In this document: positions 1 to 8,646 of the stretch, piece after piece
Layout of the letters: each line of letters opens with the position of its first letter
Position numbering within the stretch: position 1 is the first letter of the stretch
From: CAXQZM01 sp965229645
GTDB lineage: Bacteria > Pseudomonadota > Alphaproteobacteria > UBA7985
Direction of reading: 5' to 3'
NCBI GenBank assembly: GCA_965229645.1
Contig: OZ245893.1
Coordinates: 2,666,001 to 2,730,000 of the forward strand
Length of the DNA: 64,000 nt
The notes under the pieces: model-generated
Databases searched by the model: none
What the model was told of the DNA's origin: nothing
What the model saw: only the letters and a program-made list of their open reading frames with translations
Program-made: the position numbers and the translations under genes

Positions 1-68
1 TACGCGATGGGCCTGTTCCTCTAGTTGGGGGCCATGGTGAAGTCGGGCCGTGCCATGAAATACCGTCT

Positions 69-1322
69 ATGAGGGCCGCCTATTCGGGGTTGCGGCTGCT
101 GCGCGAGGGCGTGCGCGGCCATCTGGGCTGGGGGCCGGCCTGGCGCATGCCCAAACCGAAAAAATCCTACGATATTCTGATCGTCGGCGGCGGCGGGCAC
201 GGCTTGGCCACCGCCTACTACTTGGCCAAACACCACGGTCAGCGAAACGTCGCAGTGATCGAGAAAGGGTGGCTCGGCGGCGGCAATACGGGGCGCAACA
301 CCACGGTTGTGCGGTCAAATTATTTCTACCCCGCCAGCGTCGCCCTCTACGATCTGGCCTTGCGGCTATACGAAGGCCTGTCGCGAGAATTGAACTACAA
401 CGTCATGCTCTCGCAGCGGGGCATGATGGTCTTGGTCCATTCCGACCCCGAGATGGAACTGGCGGCGCGGGTCGTCAATGCCATGCAGATCAACGGCACC
501 GACGCGCGGCTCTTGGACGCCAAGCAAGTGAAGCAGCGGGCACCGATCCTCAACACGCGGCCCGACGCGCGCTTTCCCATCGAGGGCGCGGTGTTCCAGG
601 GTCGCGGTGGCACGGCGCGCCACGACGCAGTGGCCTGGGGCTACGCCCGCGCCGCCGACGCTCTGGGCGTGGATTTGATCCAGAACTGCGAAGTTACCGA
701 GTTTTTGATGGAGGGCGGCGCGTGCAAGGGCGTCGAAACGTCGCTCGGCGCGATCCGCGCGGGGCGGGTCGGCGTCGCGGTGGCGGGGCATTCGTCGGTC
801 ATGGGCAGTCTCGCGGGCTATAGGCTGCCGATCCATTCCTATACTTTGCAGGCCTTTGTCAGCGAACCCCTGAAGCCGATCATGGACACGGTGGCCTTTT
901 CCCCTGCCTACGGCACTTATTTCAGCCAGTCGGACAAGGGCGGCCTTGTCGTGGGCGGCGGGCTGGATCGCGTGCCGTCCTACGCCCAGGGCGGAACCTT
1001 GCCCATGCAGGAAGCGGTCCTGTCGGGCTTGGTCGAAATGGCCCCCGCCCTTGCCAAAGTGAAGCTACTGCGCCATTGGGGCGGGACGGTCGATGTGACG
1101 CCCGACAGCTCGCCCTTGATCGGTCCCTCGGGCGTGCCAGGGATCTTTATCAATTGCGGCTGGGGCACGGGCGGGTTCAAGGCGATTCCAGCGGGCGGCT
1201 ACTTGCTCGCCCATCTCTTGGCCACGGGCACGCATCACGAGGTCAGCCGTCCCTTTGACCCGCAGCGGTTTGCGACGGGGCAATTGATCGACGAAGGCGC
1301 GGCGTCGGGAATCGCGCATTGA
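69..1322 (+). CDS. soxB: sarcosine oxidase beta subunit
   Basis: This is the FAD/FMN-carrying subunit of heterotetrameric sarcosine oxidase, which oxidises sarcosine to glycine with tetrahydrofolate as one-carbon acceptor in the cytoplasm. The 417-residue protein has the family N-terminus (LLREGVRGH), a Rossmann dinucleotide motif GGGGHGLATAYYLAK at about residues 38-52 and a FAD-contact motif GGGNTGRNTT. A RHDAVAWG segment near residue 185 fits the region that carries the covalent flavin in SoxB. The C-terminal WGGTVDVTPDSSP and GWGTGGFK motifs close the fold. The ATG is chosen because the family begins just before LLREG; a 12-codon mini-ORF (34-72) overlaps it as ATGA. It heads soxBDAG. N-methylglutamate dehydrogenase subunit A is a homologous alternative. 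Confidence 0.93.
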   Translation: MRAAYSGLRLLREGVRGHLGWGPAWRMPKPKKSYDILIVGGGGHGLATAYYLAKHHGQRNVAVIEKGWLGGGNTGRNTTVVRSNYFYPASVALYDLALRLYEGLSRELNYNVMLSQRGMMVLVHSDPEMELAARVVNAMQINGTDARLLDAKQVKQRAPILNTRPDARFPIEGAVFQGRGGTARHDAVAWGYARAADALGVDLIQNCEVTEFLMEGGACKGVETSLGAIRAGRVGVAVAGHSSVMGSLAGYRLPIHSYTLQAFVSEPLKPIMDTVAFSPAYGTYFSQSDKGGLVVGGGLDRVPSYAQGGTLPMQEAVLSGLVEMAPALAKVKLLRHWGGTVDVTPDSSPLIGPSGVPGIFINCGWGTGGFKAIPAGGYLLAHLLATGTHHEVSRPFDPQRFATGQLIDEGAASGIAH

Positions 1323-1339
1323 GTTGGTAGGGCGGAAAG

Positions 1340-1606
1340 ATGCAGCGATTCCCTTGTCCCTTCTGCGGCATGCGCGACGAAAGCGAATTCACGTTCGCAG
1401 GTGAGTTCGGCAAAGTGCGCCCCGACACGACCCAAGACGTCAGCGTCGGCGCCTGGCAGGCTTACCTTTACGCCTACGCCAACCCCAAGGGCCGCGCGCG
1501 GGAAATCTGGGTCCATGCCCCCTGCCAAGAGTATTTTGTTATGGAGCGCGATACGGTCACCATGGCGGTGCTTTCCGCCGCACCGCTCAGGAAGGACGAG
1601 GCGTGA
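1340..1606 (+). CDS. soxD: sarcosine oxidase delta subunit
   Basis: This small 88-residue subunit is the zinc-binding delta chain of heterotetrameric sarcosine oxidase. It begins with the characteristic CPFCG knuckle (MQRFPCPFCGMRDESEF), and the second half contains the family segment GRAREIWVHAPC with a further cysteine, consistent with the zinc site. The length matches the usual 80-100 residues. It lies 17 bases after soxB and overlaps the GTG start of soxA by four bases (GTGA), so the three genes are translationally coupled. The role of delta is structural rather than catalytic. The assignment is firm because of the operon order beta-delta-alpha-gamma. Confidence 0.93.
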   Translation: MQRFPCPFCGMRDESEFTFAGEFGKVRPDTTQDVSVGAWQAYLYAYANPKGRAREIWVHAPCQEYFVMERDTVTMAVLSAAPLRKDEA

Positions 1607-4404
1607 GCGGCTTTCGCAGCGACACCCTGGGGCGGATCGACCGTTCGCAGCCCCTCAATTTTCGCTTTGACGGTCAGCGCCTGCGCGGATTTCGCGGCGA
1701 TACGCTGGTCTCGGCCTTGCTCGCAGGCGGGGTCCAGGTGTTGGGGCGCAGTTTCAAGTATCATCGCCCGCGCGGGGCCTGGAGCGCCTGGTTCGACGAC
1801 CCCAACGCCCTATTCAACGTCTCGCGAAACGGCGATCAACTGACCAATGTGCCAGGGGCGACAACACCGCTGGAGGACGGGATGGCGCTCAAGGCCGTCA
1901 ATGCCTTTCCCAGCGCCCGTCATGACCTCAAGGGCGGGTTGGACCTGTTTCACCGGTTTTTGGTCGCAGGGTTCTACTACAAAACCTTCATGTGGCCCAA
2001 TTGGCATTGGTACGAGCCGTCGATCCGTCGCATGGCGGGCCTCGGCGCGCTGGACGGTCGCGAAATCGACGCCTACGCCAGCGATCAGCGCTTTGATCGG
2101 TGCGATGTGCTGGTGGTCGGCGCGGGGGCCTCGGGCCTCGCGGCCGCACGCAGCGCCGCAGAGGCCGGCGCGGCCGTGGTGCTGGTGGACGATCACCCCG
2201 ACCTCGGGGGGGCGCTCTATGGCCAGCAGGCGATTGAGGGACTGCCGCCCCATCGCTGGATCGAGACGCAACGTCAGGCCCTTGAGGCGGCGGGCGGGCG
2301 CATCCTGACTCAAACCACGGCCTTCGGCGTCTATGACCATCAACTCGTTGCCTTGGCCCAGGCCAAGCCCTTCGGTCAGGCCCCAAGCCTGATTCGGATG
2401 CGCGCCAAACGCCTGCTGCTCGCCAGCGGCGTCATCGACCGTCCCCTAACCTTCGCCAACAATGACCGCCCAGGCGTCATGTCGCTGCGCGGGGCCAGCG
2501 AGCTGGCGGCGCGCTATGGGGTGATCGTGGGGCGCAAGATCCTGGTGCTGGCCGCGCACAGTTTGGCCGAACGCGACATAGAGTTGCTGCAAGCCGCGGG
2601 GGCGCAGGTCGAACGCCTGCCGCTTGGGTCGGGCACGCCGCAGGCACAGGGGCGAAAGTGGGTGCGGGGCCTGACCATCGGCGGCCAAACCCATGCGTGC
2701 GATACGGTCCTGACCTCGGCGGGCTTGATGCCTGTCCTGCACCTTTGGCGCCACGGGGGTGGCAAGCTGGATTGGAACGCCCAAGCAAGCGCGTTTCTGC
2801 CTGGGGCAGGACCCGACTGGATGCAGGTCGTCGGTTCGGCCAACGGCGTGTTTGCGATGGAGGAACGGCTGGCCGATGCGCGCGCTGCCGCCACTGGGCA
2901 AGCGCGCCCTGGGCGAACCCGCAGCTACACAGCACGGCCCCCCGATCCCGACCTCGAGAGCCCGCTGCGCCAATGGGTCGATTTTCAACACGATGTGACC
3001 GTCAAAGACGTGGCCCTGGCCCACTGCGAATCCTACGTCTCGGTCGAGCATCTGAAACGTTACACGACGGCGGGCATGGCCAGCGACCAGGGCAAGACCG
3101 CCAATGTGCCCGCCCTGTCCGTCATGGCCAAGCTGCGCGACACGTCGGTCCCTGCGGTCGGCACCACGACGTTTCGCCCGCCGTTCGTCCCTGTTCCCTT
3201 TGAGCTGTACCGTGGGGTCCACCGCGGCCCGCAGTTTCACCCCGTCAAACGCCTCAACTTGGAGGCCCTGCACCGCGCGGCGGGCGCGGCCTTGGGCGAG
3301 TACGGCGGCTGGTTGCGCCCCGCCTGGTACGGTGAGGACGCGCACGCGAGCACGCAAGCGGCGGCCAAACGCGCCCGCGAGACCGCGGCCTATTACGACG
3401 CCTCACCCTTGGGCAAAATTGAGGTGCTGGGCCCCGACGCGGGGGCCTTTGTGAACTTTATCTACTACAACACCATGGCGCAATTGCAGCCGGGGTGCCT
3501 CCGCTATGGCTTCATGTTAACCGAAGGCGGTCATGTTTACGACGACGGTGTCCTGACCTGTTTCGACCAAAATCGCTATCTGATCTCCTGCTCCTCCAGC
3601 CATGTCGAGGGGGTGGTCGCCATGTTGGAGGCGTGGCGGCAGGACGGCCATGACCCTGACCGCATCTTCGTCCATGATACGACCGATCATTGGGCCACGG
3701 TCACGGTCACAGGCCCCAAAGCGCGCGGAATCGTCGCGGCGCTGGTCCCAGCCCTCGACTTGTCCGCCCATGCCTTCGCGCCGATGCAAGTTCGCCTGAC
3801 CCAATTCGAGGGCCAGGAGGTCCGCCTGGCCCGTGTCAGCTTTACCGGCGATCTGAGTTTTGAAATCTCCATCGCCGCTGCGCACGCCGCCACGCTTTGG
3901 CAGGCCGTTGCCAAAGCTGGGGAGCGCGTCGGCGCCGTTCCGCTCGGGATGGAGTCCCTGGCGATCTTACGCGCAGAAAAGGGCTATATCGTCGTCGGCA
4001 AGGATACGGATGGCGAAACCATGCCCCACGATCTTGGCTTTGGCGTGCCGCGGCGCAAGAAACGAACCGCCTTCATCGGCGACCGCGGCCTTCATAGCGA
4101 CGCCGCAAACCATGCAGACCGCAGGGTCTTGACGGGCCTCAAGGTGCCGACGGGCGCGCCCAGGTTGCCCGACGGCGGGCACGTGGTGGTTACCCAGGGC
4201 GGGCAAAGGCGTTCGTGCGGCTACATAACGTCCAGCTACGACAGTCCCAATACGGACTTTCCGATCGCGCTCGGGTTGATCGAAGCCCCGCTCGCCACGC
4301 CAGGAACCGAGGTGGAAATCTATCACTTGGGACAGCGGCGAACCGCCCTGATCGCCCCACCCTGTTTCCTCGATCCAGAAGGGGAGCGGCTCTATGCGCA
4401 ATGA
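1603..4404 (+). CDS. soxA: sarcosine oxidase alpha subunit
   Basis: This 933-residue alpha subunit carries the NAD-binding and tetrahydrofolate-binding parts of sarcosine oxidase. The N-terminal 100 residues are a ferredoxin-like module (LNFRFDGQRLRGFRGDTL, then SFKYHRPRG). A Rossmann site VVGAGASGLAAARSA sits near residue 172. The C-terminal third (from about residue 560) is a GcvT-like aminomethyltransferase domain, with family segments such as RAEKGYIVVGKDTDGETMPHD near residue 790. Translation starts at GTG, overlapping the soxD stop as GTGA, and the 3' end overlaps soxG by 11 bases. The length is slightly below the 960-1000 residues usual in the family. Products in the presence of tetrahydrofolate are glycine, 5,10-methylene-tetrahydrofolate and H2O2. 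Confidence 0.93.
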   Translation: MSGFRSDTLGRIDRSQPLNFRFDGQRLRGFRGDTLVSALLAGGVQVLGRSFKYHRPRGAWSAWFDDPNALFNVSRNGDQLTNVPGATTPLEDGMALKAVNAFPSARHDLKGGLDLFHRFLVAGFYYKTFMWPNWHWYEPSIRRMAGLGALDGREIDAYASDQRFDRCDVLVVGAGASGLAAARSAAEAGAAVVLVDDHPDLGGALYGQQAIEGLPPHRWIETQRQALEAAGGRILTQTTAFGVYDHQLVALAQAKPFGQAPSLIRMRAKRLLLASGVIDRPLTFANNDRPGVMSLRGASELAARYGVIVGRKILVLAAHSLAERDIELLQAAGAQVERLPLGSGTPQAQGRKWVRGLTIGGQTHACDTVLTSAGLMPVLHLWRHGGGKLDWNAQASAFLPGAGPDWMQVVGSANGVFAMEERLADARAAATGQARPGRTRSYTARPPDPDLESPLRQWVDFQHDVTVKDVALAHCESYVSVEHLKRYTTAGMASDQGKTANVPALSVMAKLRDTSVPAVGTTTFRPPFVPVPFELYRGVHRGPQFHPVKRLNLEALHRAAGAALGEYGGWLRPAWYGEDAHASTQAAAKRARETAAYYDASPLGKIEVLGPDAGAFVNFIYYNTMAQLQPGCLRYGFMLTEGGHVYDDGVLTCFDQNRYLISCSSSHVEGVVAMLEAWRQDGHDPDRIFVHDTTDHWATVTVTGPKARGIVAALVPALDLSAHAFAPMQVRLTQFEGQEVRLARVSFTGDLSFEISIAAAHAATLWQAVAKAGERVGAVPLGMESLAILRAEKGYIVVGKDTDGETMPHDLGFGVPRRKKRTAFIGDRGLHSDAANHADRRVLTGLKVPTGAPRLPDGGHVVVTQGGQRRSCGYITSSYDSPNTDFPIALGLIEAPLATPGTEVEIYHLGQRRTALIAPPCFLDPEGERLYAQ

Positions 4405-4924
4405 TGCCGCCCGATGGGCCGCCTTTTCTGGTCTTGAGCGGCCTGCGCTGGCGGTGGGTTCCGTGACGATCCGCCTGGTTCCTGGGTTGCGGCAAACGCT
4501 GATCAGCGGCGGTGTCGCTGACTTGGTCAAGGTCCTTGACATGGCAAGCCTCGTCGCCTGGCCAGGGGTGGCGCAAGGATCGACCTACGCGGTGCGCCTT
4601 CGTCGCGACCGAGCCTTGGTCCTTAACGGCGCAGCCCTGGCAGATGGCTGGCACGCGGACAAGTCGGTCGCCGTATCGCATGTGTCGGACGCCTACGCGG
4701 TGATTGAGATGGGGGGGCAGGGCGCTTTGGCGGTCTTGCAACGGGGTATGGACCTGTGTTTGACCGAACCCTCAGGGTCGGTCGCGCGCCGCTTTCACGG
4801 CTATCCCCTGTTTCTATACCAATACGCGCAGGCGGATACATTTCGATGCCATGTCCGAACGCCGCTGCTCGAGGGATTTTGGGATCTGTTGGCACAAGTG
4901 GCCCAGAAATCTGAATTTGGGTGA
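4394..4924 (+). CDS. soxG: sarcosine oxidase gamma subunit
   Basis: This is the last gene of soxBDAG, 176 residues, overlapping the soxA end by 11 bases. Gamma subunits are structural and resemble a small GcvT/YgfZ-like fold. Here the visible family features are the central segment VLNGAALADGWHADKSVAVSH, the SDAYAVIEMGG stretch and the C-terminal pattern ending in FWDLL. Sequence conservation in gamma chains is low, so the call leans strongly on position, length and the overlapping operon architecture. After its TGA come 176 bases without a gene before the transporter operon. Confidence 0.85.
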   Translation: MRNDAARWAAFSGLERPALAVGSVTIRLVPGLRQTLISGGVADLVKVLDMASLVAWPGVAQGSTYAVRLRRDRALVLNGAALADGWHADKSVAVSHVSDAYAVIEMGGQGALAVLQRGMDLCLTEPSGSVARRFHGYPLFLYQYAQADTFRCHVRTPLLEGFWDLLAQVAQKSEFG

Positions 4925-5007
4925 TTGCAAATGACCCGCGTTCCCCATAGCGTCCGAACAAAGGGCCGAGGTCGCTTGATCCCCGTCGCTTGGGTGCGGC
5001 CCGCAGA

Positions 5008-5075
5008 CGGCGCGAGTCAAAAACGGCGCGAACCAAAGAGGGAGTTCTAAGGTGTCAAAAGTGCGCGTGTTTGAC
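5008..5075. promoter_or_regulatory. repeat-rich leader before the HAAT transporter operon
   Basis: The 176-base gap between soxG and the transporter operon holds a near-direct repeat of CGGCGCGA(G/A)(T/C)CAAA with a 16-base period (from 5008 and 5024). It also holds an inverted repeat GTCAAA (5054-5059) and TTTGAC (5070-5075) with a 10-base spacer. Such symmetry just upstream of a start codon (5101) is typical of a regulator site. I do not recognise the cognate regulator, and promoter boxes are not obvious. Confidence 0.35.
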
Positions 5076-5100
5076 CCGCCTATGAGGAAGGTCTTAAATC

Positions 5101-5877
5101 ATGACCCCTGAAGCCGTCTTGAGCGTTCGCAACTTGACCAAGACCTTCGGTGGATTGCGCGCGGTGGACGGCGTCGATTTTGACGTTGAGCCAGGCGCAA
5201 TCGTTGGACTGATCGGCCCCAATGGCGCGGGCAAGACCACCACCTTCAACATGATCGCGGGCGAATTCCCGCCGACGAGTGGGCAGGTATGGCTGAACGG
5301 CGAAGATATGACGGGCCAGCGCACCGATCAGCTCTACCAGCGGGGTCTCATGCGCACCTTTCAGTTGAGCCACGAGTATCAGCGCATGACTTGTTTAGAG
5401 AACCTCGCGGTCGCCGCGCCGCAGCAAGTGGGCGAGAGCATTTGGGCGAGTTGGTTTGCGGGCAACAAGGTGCGTCGGCGCGAGGCCGAGGTGCTGGGTT
5501 TGGCGCGCGATACCCTGGCGTTCCTTGGGCTAACGCCGCTCACAAACGAATTGGCGGGCAACCTTTCTGGGGGGCAAAAGAAGTTGCTGGAGATCGGCCG
5601 CACCATGATGAACGAAGCCAAGGTTGTGCTGCTGGACGAACCAGGCGCGGGCGTGAACCCGACCCTGATGCGCAAGATTGCCGAAATGATCGAGCAGTTG
5701 AACGCCGAGCGCGGCTATACTTTCTGCATCATCGAACACGATATGGACATGATTGCGCGGCTGTGCAGGAAGGTCGTGGTGTTGGCAGAAGGCCGTGTTC
5801 TGATGCAAGGCACCATGGACGAGGTTCGCAAGGATGCGCGCGTCATCGACGCCTATTTTGGCGGAGAGGTGGCATGA
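5101..5877 (+). CDS. HAAT-family ABC transporter ATP-binding protein (LivG type)
   Basis: This 258-residue ATPase is one of the two energising subunits of a branched-chain-amino-acid-type (HAAT) importer. It shows Walker A GPNGAGKTT near residue 41, the signature NLSGGQKKLLEIGRTMM and Walker B VVLLDEPGAGVNP. The LivG-type extended region between them (QLSHEYQRMTCLENLAVA) is also present. The gene is first in a five-gene operon, and its TGA overlaps the next ATG by four bases. The nearby soxBDAG suggests a methylated amine or amino acid as substrate, but that is inference from position only; HAAT systems carry amino acids, amides, urea and aromatic acids. Confidence 0.9.
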   Translation: MTPEAVLSVRNLTKTFGGLRAVDGVDFDVEPGAIVGLIGPNGAGKTTTFNMIAGEFPPTSGQVWLNGEDMTGQRTDQLYQRGLMRTFQLSHEYQRMTCLENLAVAAPQQVGESIWASWFAGNKVRRREAEVLGLARDTLAFLGLTPLTNELAGNLSGGQKKLLEIGRTMMNEAKVVLLDEPGAGVNPTLMRKIAEMIEQLNAERGYTFCIIEHDMDMIARLCRKVVVLAEGRVLMQGTMDEVRKDARVIDAYFGGEVA

Positions 5878-6590
5878 CCCAGCCCGTGCTGGCCCTTAGG
5901 AACCTGAACGCGGGATACGGCCAGACCGAGATTTTGCACGATCTGTCCATGCATGTGGACGCCAATGAGATCGTTGCCATCATCGGTCCCAATGGCGCGG
6001 GCAAATCAACCGCCATGAAGGCCGTCCTCGGCCTTCTCACCATCAGTTCGGGCAGCATCACCCTCGACGGCCAGGAGATTCGCGACACCCCCGCGTCGGC
6101 GGTCGTGCGCCTGGGCATATCGTATGTGCCGCAGACCCAGAATGTGTTCGTGAACCTTTCGGTGCAGGAAAACCTGGAAATGGGCGCCTGGACTCGTCCC
6201 GACGGCATGGACGCGCGCCTGCAAGATATGTTCGCGCTGTTCCCCGATCTCGGGCAAAAACGCCGACAAGCGGCGGGGTCGCTCTCGGGCGGGCAGCGGC
6301 AAATGCTGGCCATGGCCAAGGCCCTGATGGTCGATGCCAAGGTGCTGCTGCTCGACGAACCAACCGCGGGCCTGTCGCCCAAGTATCGCGGTGAAATTTT
6401 CCAAACCATCGAACGGATCAAGGCCACGGGCATCCCGATCCTGATCGTTGAGCAGAACGCCAAGCAAGCGCTCGGCGTGGCCGACCGGGCCTATATTTTG
6501 GTGGACGGGGCGAACCGCCACGCGGGCACGGGCGCCGAGTTGTTGGCAGACCCAGAGGTCGCGCGCATGTTTTTGGGGGGAGGGCATTAA
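5874..6590 (+). CDS. HAAT-family ABC transporter ATP-binding protein (LivF type)
   Basis: This 238-residue ATPase partners the LivG-type protein. Walker A is GPNGAGKST, the signature is SLSGGQRQMLAMAKALM and Walker B is VLLLDEPTAGLSP. The C-terminus ends MFLGGGH, a typical LivF ending. The open frame extends far upstream through the previous gene, but the start is placed at the ATG that overlaps the preceding stop (ATGA). LivF proteins begin directly with a strand such as VLALRNLNAGYG, as here. It is followed after two bases by the first permease. Confidence 0.9.
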   Translation: MTQPVLALRNLNAGYGQTEILHDLSMHVDANEIVAIIGPNGAGKSTAMKAVLGLLTISSGSITLDGQEIRDTPASAVVRLGISYVPQTQNVFVNLSVQENLEMGAWTRPDGMDARLQDMFALFPDLGQKRRQAAGSLSGGQRQMLAMAKALMVDAKVLLLDEPTAGLSPKYRGEIFQTIERIKATGIPILIVEQNAKQALGVADRAYILVDGANRHAGTGAELLADPEVARMFLGGGH

Positions 6591-6592
6591 AG

Positions 6593-7543
6593 ATGTGGGA
6601 TGCCTTTGGGTTTGAGTTTGTGAATTTTTACCTGATCCCTGGGCTCGTCCTGGGGTGCATCTACGCGCTCGGCGCCATCGGCATCACCCTGACCTTCGGG
6701 ATTTTGCGCTTTGCCAATTTTGCCCATGGCGAGTTGATGATGATGGGCGCCTATTTGACCTGGACGGTCGGCGCAATTTTGACCGCGACGGTCGGAATCG
6801 CGATCCATCCCTTGTTGGCGGCGATCCCAGCGACCTTGGTCGTGATCCTCCTGTTTTTGGGAACCGACAAGGTTTTCTACAAGCCGTTTCGCAAAGCCGC
6901 CACGATCAAAGTTGTCATGGCCAGCTTTGGCATGATGCTCATCATCCGGTCGGCGGTGCAGGTGATTTGGGGCCCCAACCAGCTGACTTTCGTGCCCGGT
7001 ATTGCCAAGCCCAACGGCCCCTTGCGCGACCTGAGCGGCGATTTGGGCGCCATGCTTTTGATCCCGAACAAGCACCTCCTTATCTTTGCGGGCACCTTGG
7101 TTCTGGTCTTTGTGTTGAACTATGTGCTGACGCGCACGCGCATCGGCAAAGCCATGCGCGCCGTTTCTGATAGCCCCGAACTGGCGCAGGTCACGGGGAT
7201 CGACGTCGATCAGGTGATCCGCGCCACTTGGATCATCGGCGGGATTTGCGCCATGGCCGCAGGGGTGTTCTTGGCTATGGACATCCAGCTGTTGGAAACG
7301 ACCATGGGCTTTCGGATGCTGCTGCCCATGTTCGCCGCCGCCATCCTCGGGGGCATCGGCAAGCCGTACGGCGCCGTGGTGGGCGGGCTGGTCATCGGCC
7401 TGGCCGAAGAACTGTCCGCCTATCCCTGGATCGGGGATGCGCCCCTGCTCAGCCCTGGGTACAAGACCGGCGTTGCCTTTGCCATCATGGTGGTCATGCT
7501 GATCGTCAGGCCCCAAGGCCTCTTTAAGGGAAGGTCGTTCTGA
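6593..7543 (+). CDS. HAAT-family ABC transporter permease (LivH type)
   Basis: This 316-residue integral membrane protein has about eight hydrophobic segments and the LivH hallmark near the N-terminus: a glycine-rich helix followed by LRFANFAHGELMMMGAY. A cytoplasmic loop around residues 178-200 has the family pattern TRIGKAMRAVSDSPELAQVTGID, which contacts the ATPase. The end AIMVVMLIVRPQGLFKGRSF is also typical of the family. It starts two bases after livF, and its TGA overlaps the ATG of the second permease. It sits in the cytoplasmic membrane. Confidence 0.9.
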   Translation: MWDAFGFEFVNFYLIPGLVLGCIYALGAIGITLTFGILRFANFAHGELMMMGAYLTWTVGAILTATVGIAIHPLLAAIPATLVVILLFLGTDKVFYKPFRKAATIKVVMASFGMMLIIRSAVQVIWGPNQLTFVPGIAKPNGPLRDLSGDLGAMLLIPNKHLLIFAGTLVLVFVLNYVLTRTRIGKAMRAVSDSPELAQVTGIDVDQVIRATWIIGGICAMAAGVFLAMDIQLLETTMGFRMLLPMFAAAILGGIGKPYGAVVGGLVIGLAEELSAYPWIGDAPLLSPGYKTGVAFAIMVVMLIVRPQGLFKGRSF

Positions 7544-8646
7544 TGGAAGCCTACCTCGGTTATTTCCTCTACTTCCTCTCCCTGCTGACCGTGGGCGGGA
7601 TTTACGCGATCTTTGCGCTCGGGCTGAATGTGCAGTGGGGTTTTGCGGGGCTTTTCAACGTCGGCATCGTCGGCTTTGCCGCCGTGGGTGCTTATACCTA
7701 CGCTTTGCTGACCACGGCGGAAAGCACCTTTCACTTGGGCGGGTTTGGCCTGCCCTTGCCCCTGGGCATGGTCGCGGGGATGGTCATGGCGGCCCTGATC
7801 GCAGGCCTCATTGGGGTGATCTGCATCCGCTTGCGTGCGGACTATTTGGCCATCGCCACCATCGGAATCGCAGAAATCATAAAACTGGTTCTAAAGAACG
7901 AAACCCAAGTCACCAACGGCCCGCGCGGGATCAACAAGATCCCCCGGGCCTGGGAACACTTCTCAGAAGAACGGTTCTACGCAAGTTGGCCGCTGAACTG
8001 GTTTGCCGACGCCGCGCAGTGGCAGCGCTTTTTCGATGCCTTGCCAAACTGGTGGTGGCAACCCTGCTTTGCCGCCACCATCCTCGTGTTCATGTTCATC
8101 ATTTACCGCCTGCTCGAACGCGCGCGCGTCTCGCCCTGGGGGCGGATGATGACCGCGATCCGTGAAAACGAAAGCGCCGCGCGCGCCGCAGGCAAGGACG
8201 TGACCCGCCGCCGGATCGAGGCTTTTGTGATCGGCGCGGCGATCATGGGGTTTGCGGGTGCCTTGTTCGCGCAGCATTTGCGCCTGATCGAGCCGACCAA
8301 TACCTTCGACCCTGCCAAGGTCACCTTTCTGGTTTGGGTCATGCTGATCCTCGGCGGGTCGGGCAACAATCGCGGCGCCATGGTCGGGGCCTTTCTGATT
8401 TGGACCCTTTGGTCGGCGAGCGAACTCTTGATCGGCGGGACGATCAGCCTGATCGGGTCGCTCTCGGACTCCCTCGATACGACGGCGCTGACAACGCGCG
8501 CGGGATTCTTGCGCATGATGCTGATCGGAATTTTCTTGCAAATCATTTTACAAAAATTCCCTGGCGGGATATTGCCCGAGGTACGACCCGCTTCGCCTCA
8601 TCAGGCAAAGACAAGCAAAAGCGGAACTACAGGAGACCAAACATGA
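7543..8646 (+). CDS. HAAT-family ABC transporter permease (LivM type)
   Basis: This 367-residue second permease has the LivM features ALGLNVQWGFAGLFNVGIVGFAAVGAY near the N-terminus and RLRADYLAIATIGIAEI in the centre. The coupling helix region reads SPWGRMMTAIRENESAARAAGKD. A periplasmic insertion (about residues 125-180) with several tryptophans distinguishes it from minimal LivM proteins. It overlaps the preceding permease by one base and the following binding-protein gene by four bases (ATGA), so all five genes are likely one transcript. Confidence 0.9.
   Translation: MEAYLGYFLYFLSLLTVGGIYAIFALGLNVQWGFAGLFNVGIVGFAAVGAYTYALLTTAESTFHLGGFGLPLPLGMVAGMVMAALIAGLIGVICIRLRADYLAIATIGIAEIIKLVLKNETQVTNGPRGINKIPRAWEHFSEERFYASWPLNWFADAAQWQRFFDALPNWWWQPCFAATILVFMFIIYRLLERARVSPWGRMMTAIRENESAARAAGKDVTRRRIEAFVIGAAIMGFAGALFAQHLRLIEPTNTFDPAKVTFLVWVMLILGGSGNNRGAMVGAFLIWTLWSASELLIGGTISLIGSLSDSLDTTALTTRAGFLRMMLIGIFLQIILQKFPGGILPEVRPASPHQAKTSKSGTTGDQT

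Noticed and set aside
1..68. Possible 3' end of an upstream gene (TAG at 22-24) and a 12-codon mini-ORF (34-72) overlapping soxB
   Set aside because: Too little sequence to identify an upstream product; the mini-ORF has no support beyond the ATGA overlap.
2446..3357. 303-residue minus-strand open frame antisense to soxA
   Set aside because: Basic, low-information translation with no family motif; it is a shadow of a real high-GC gene.
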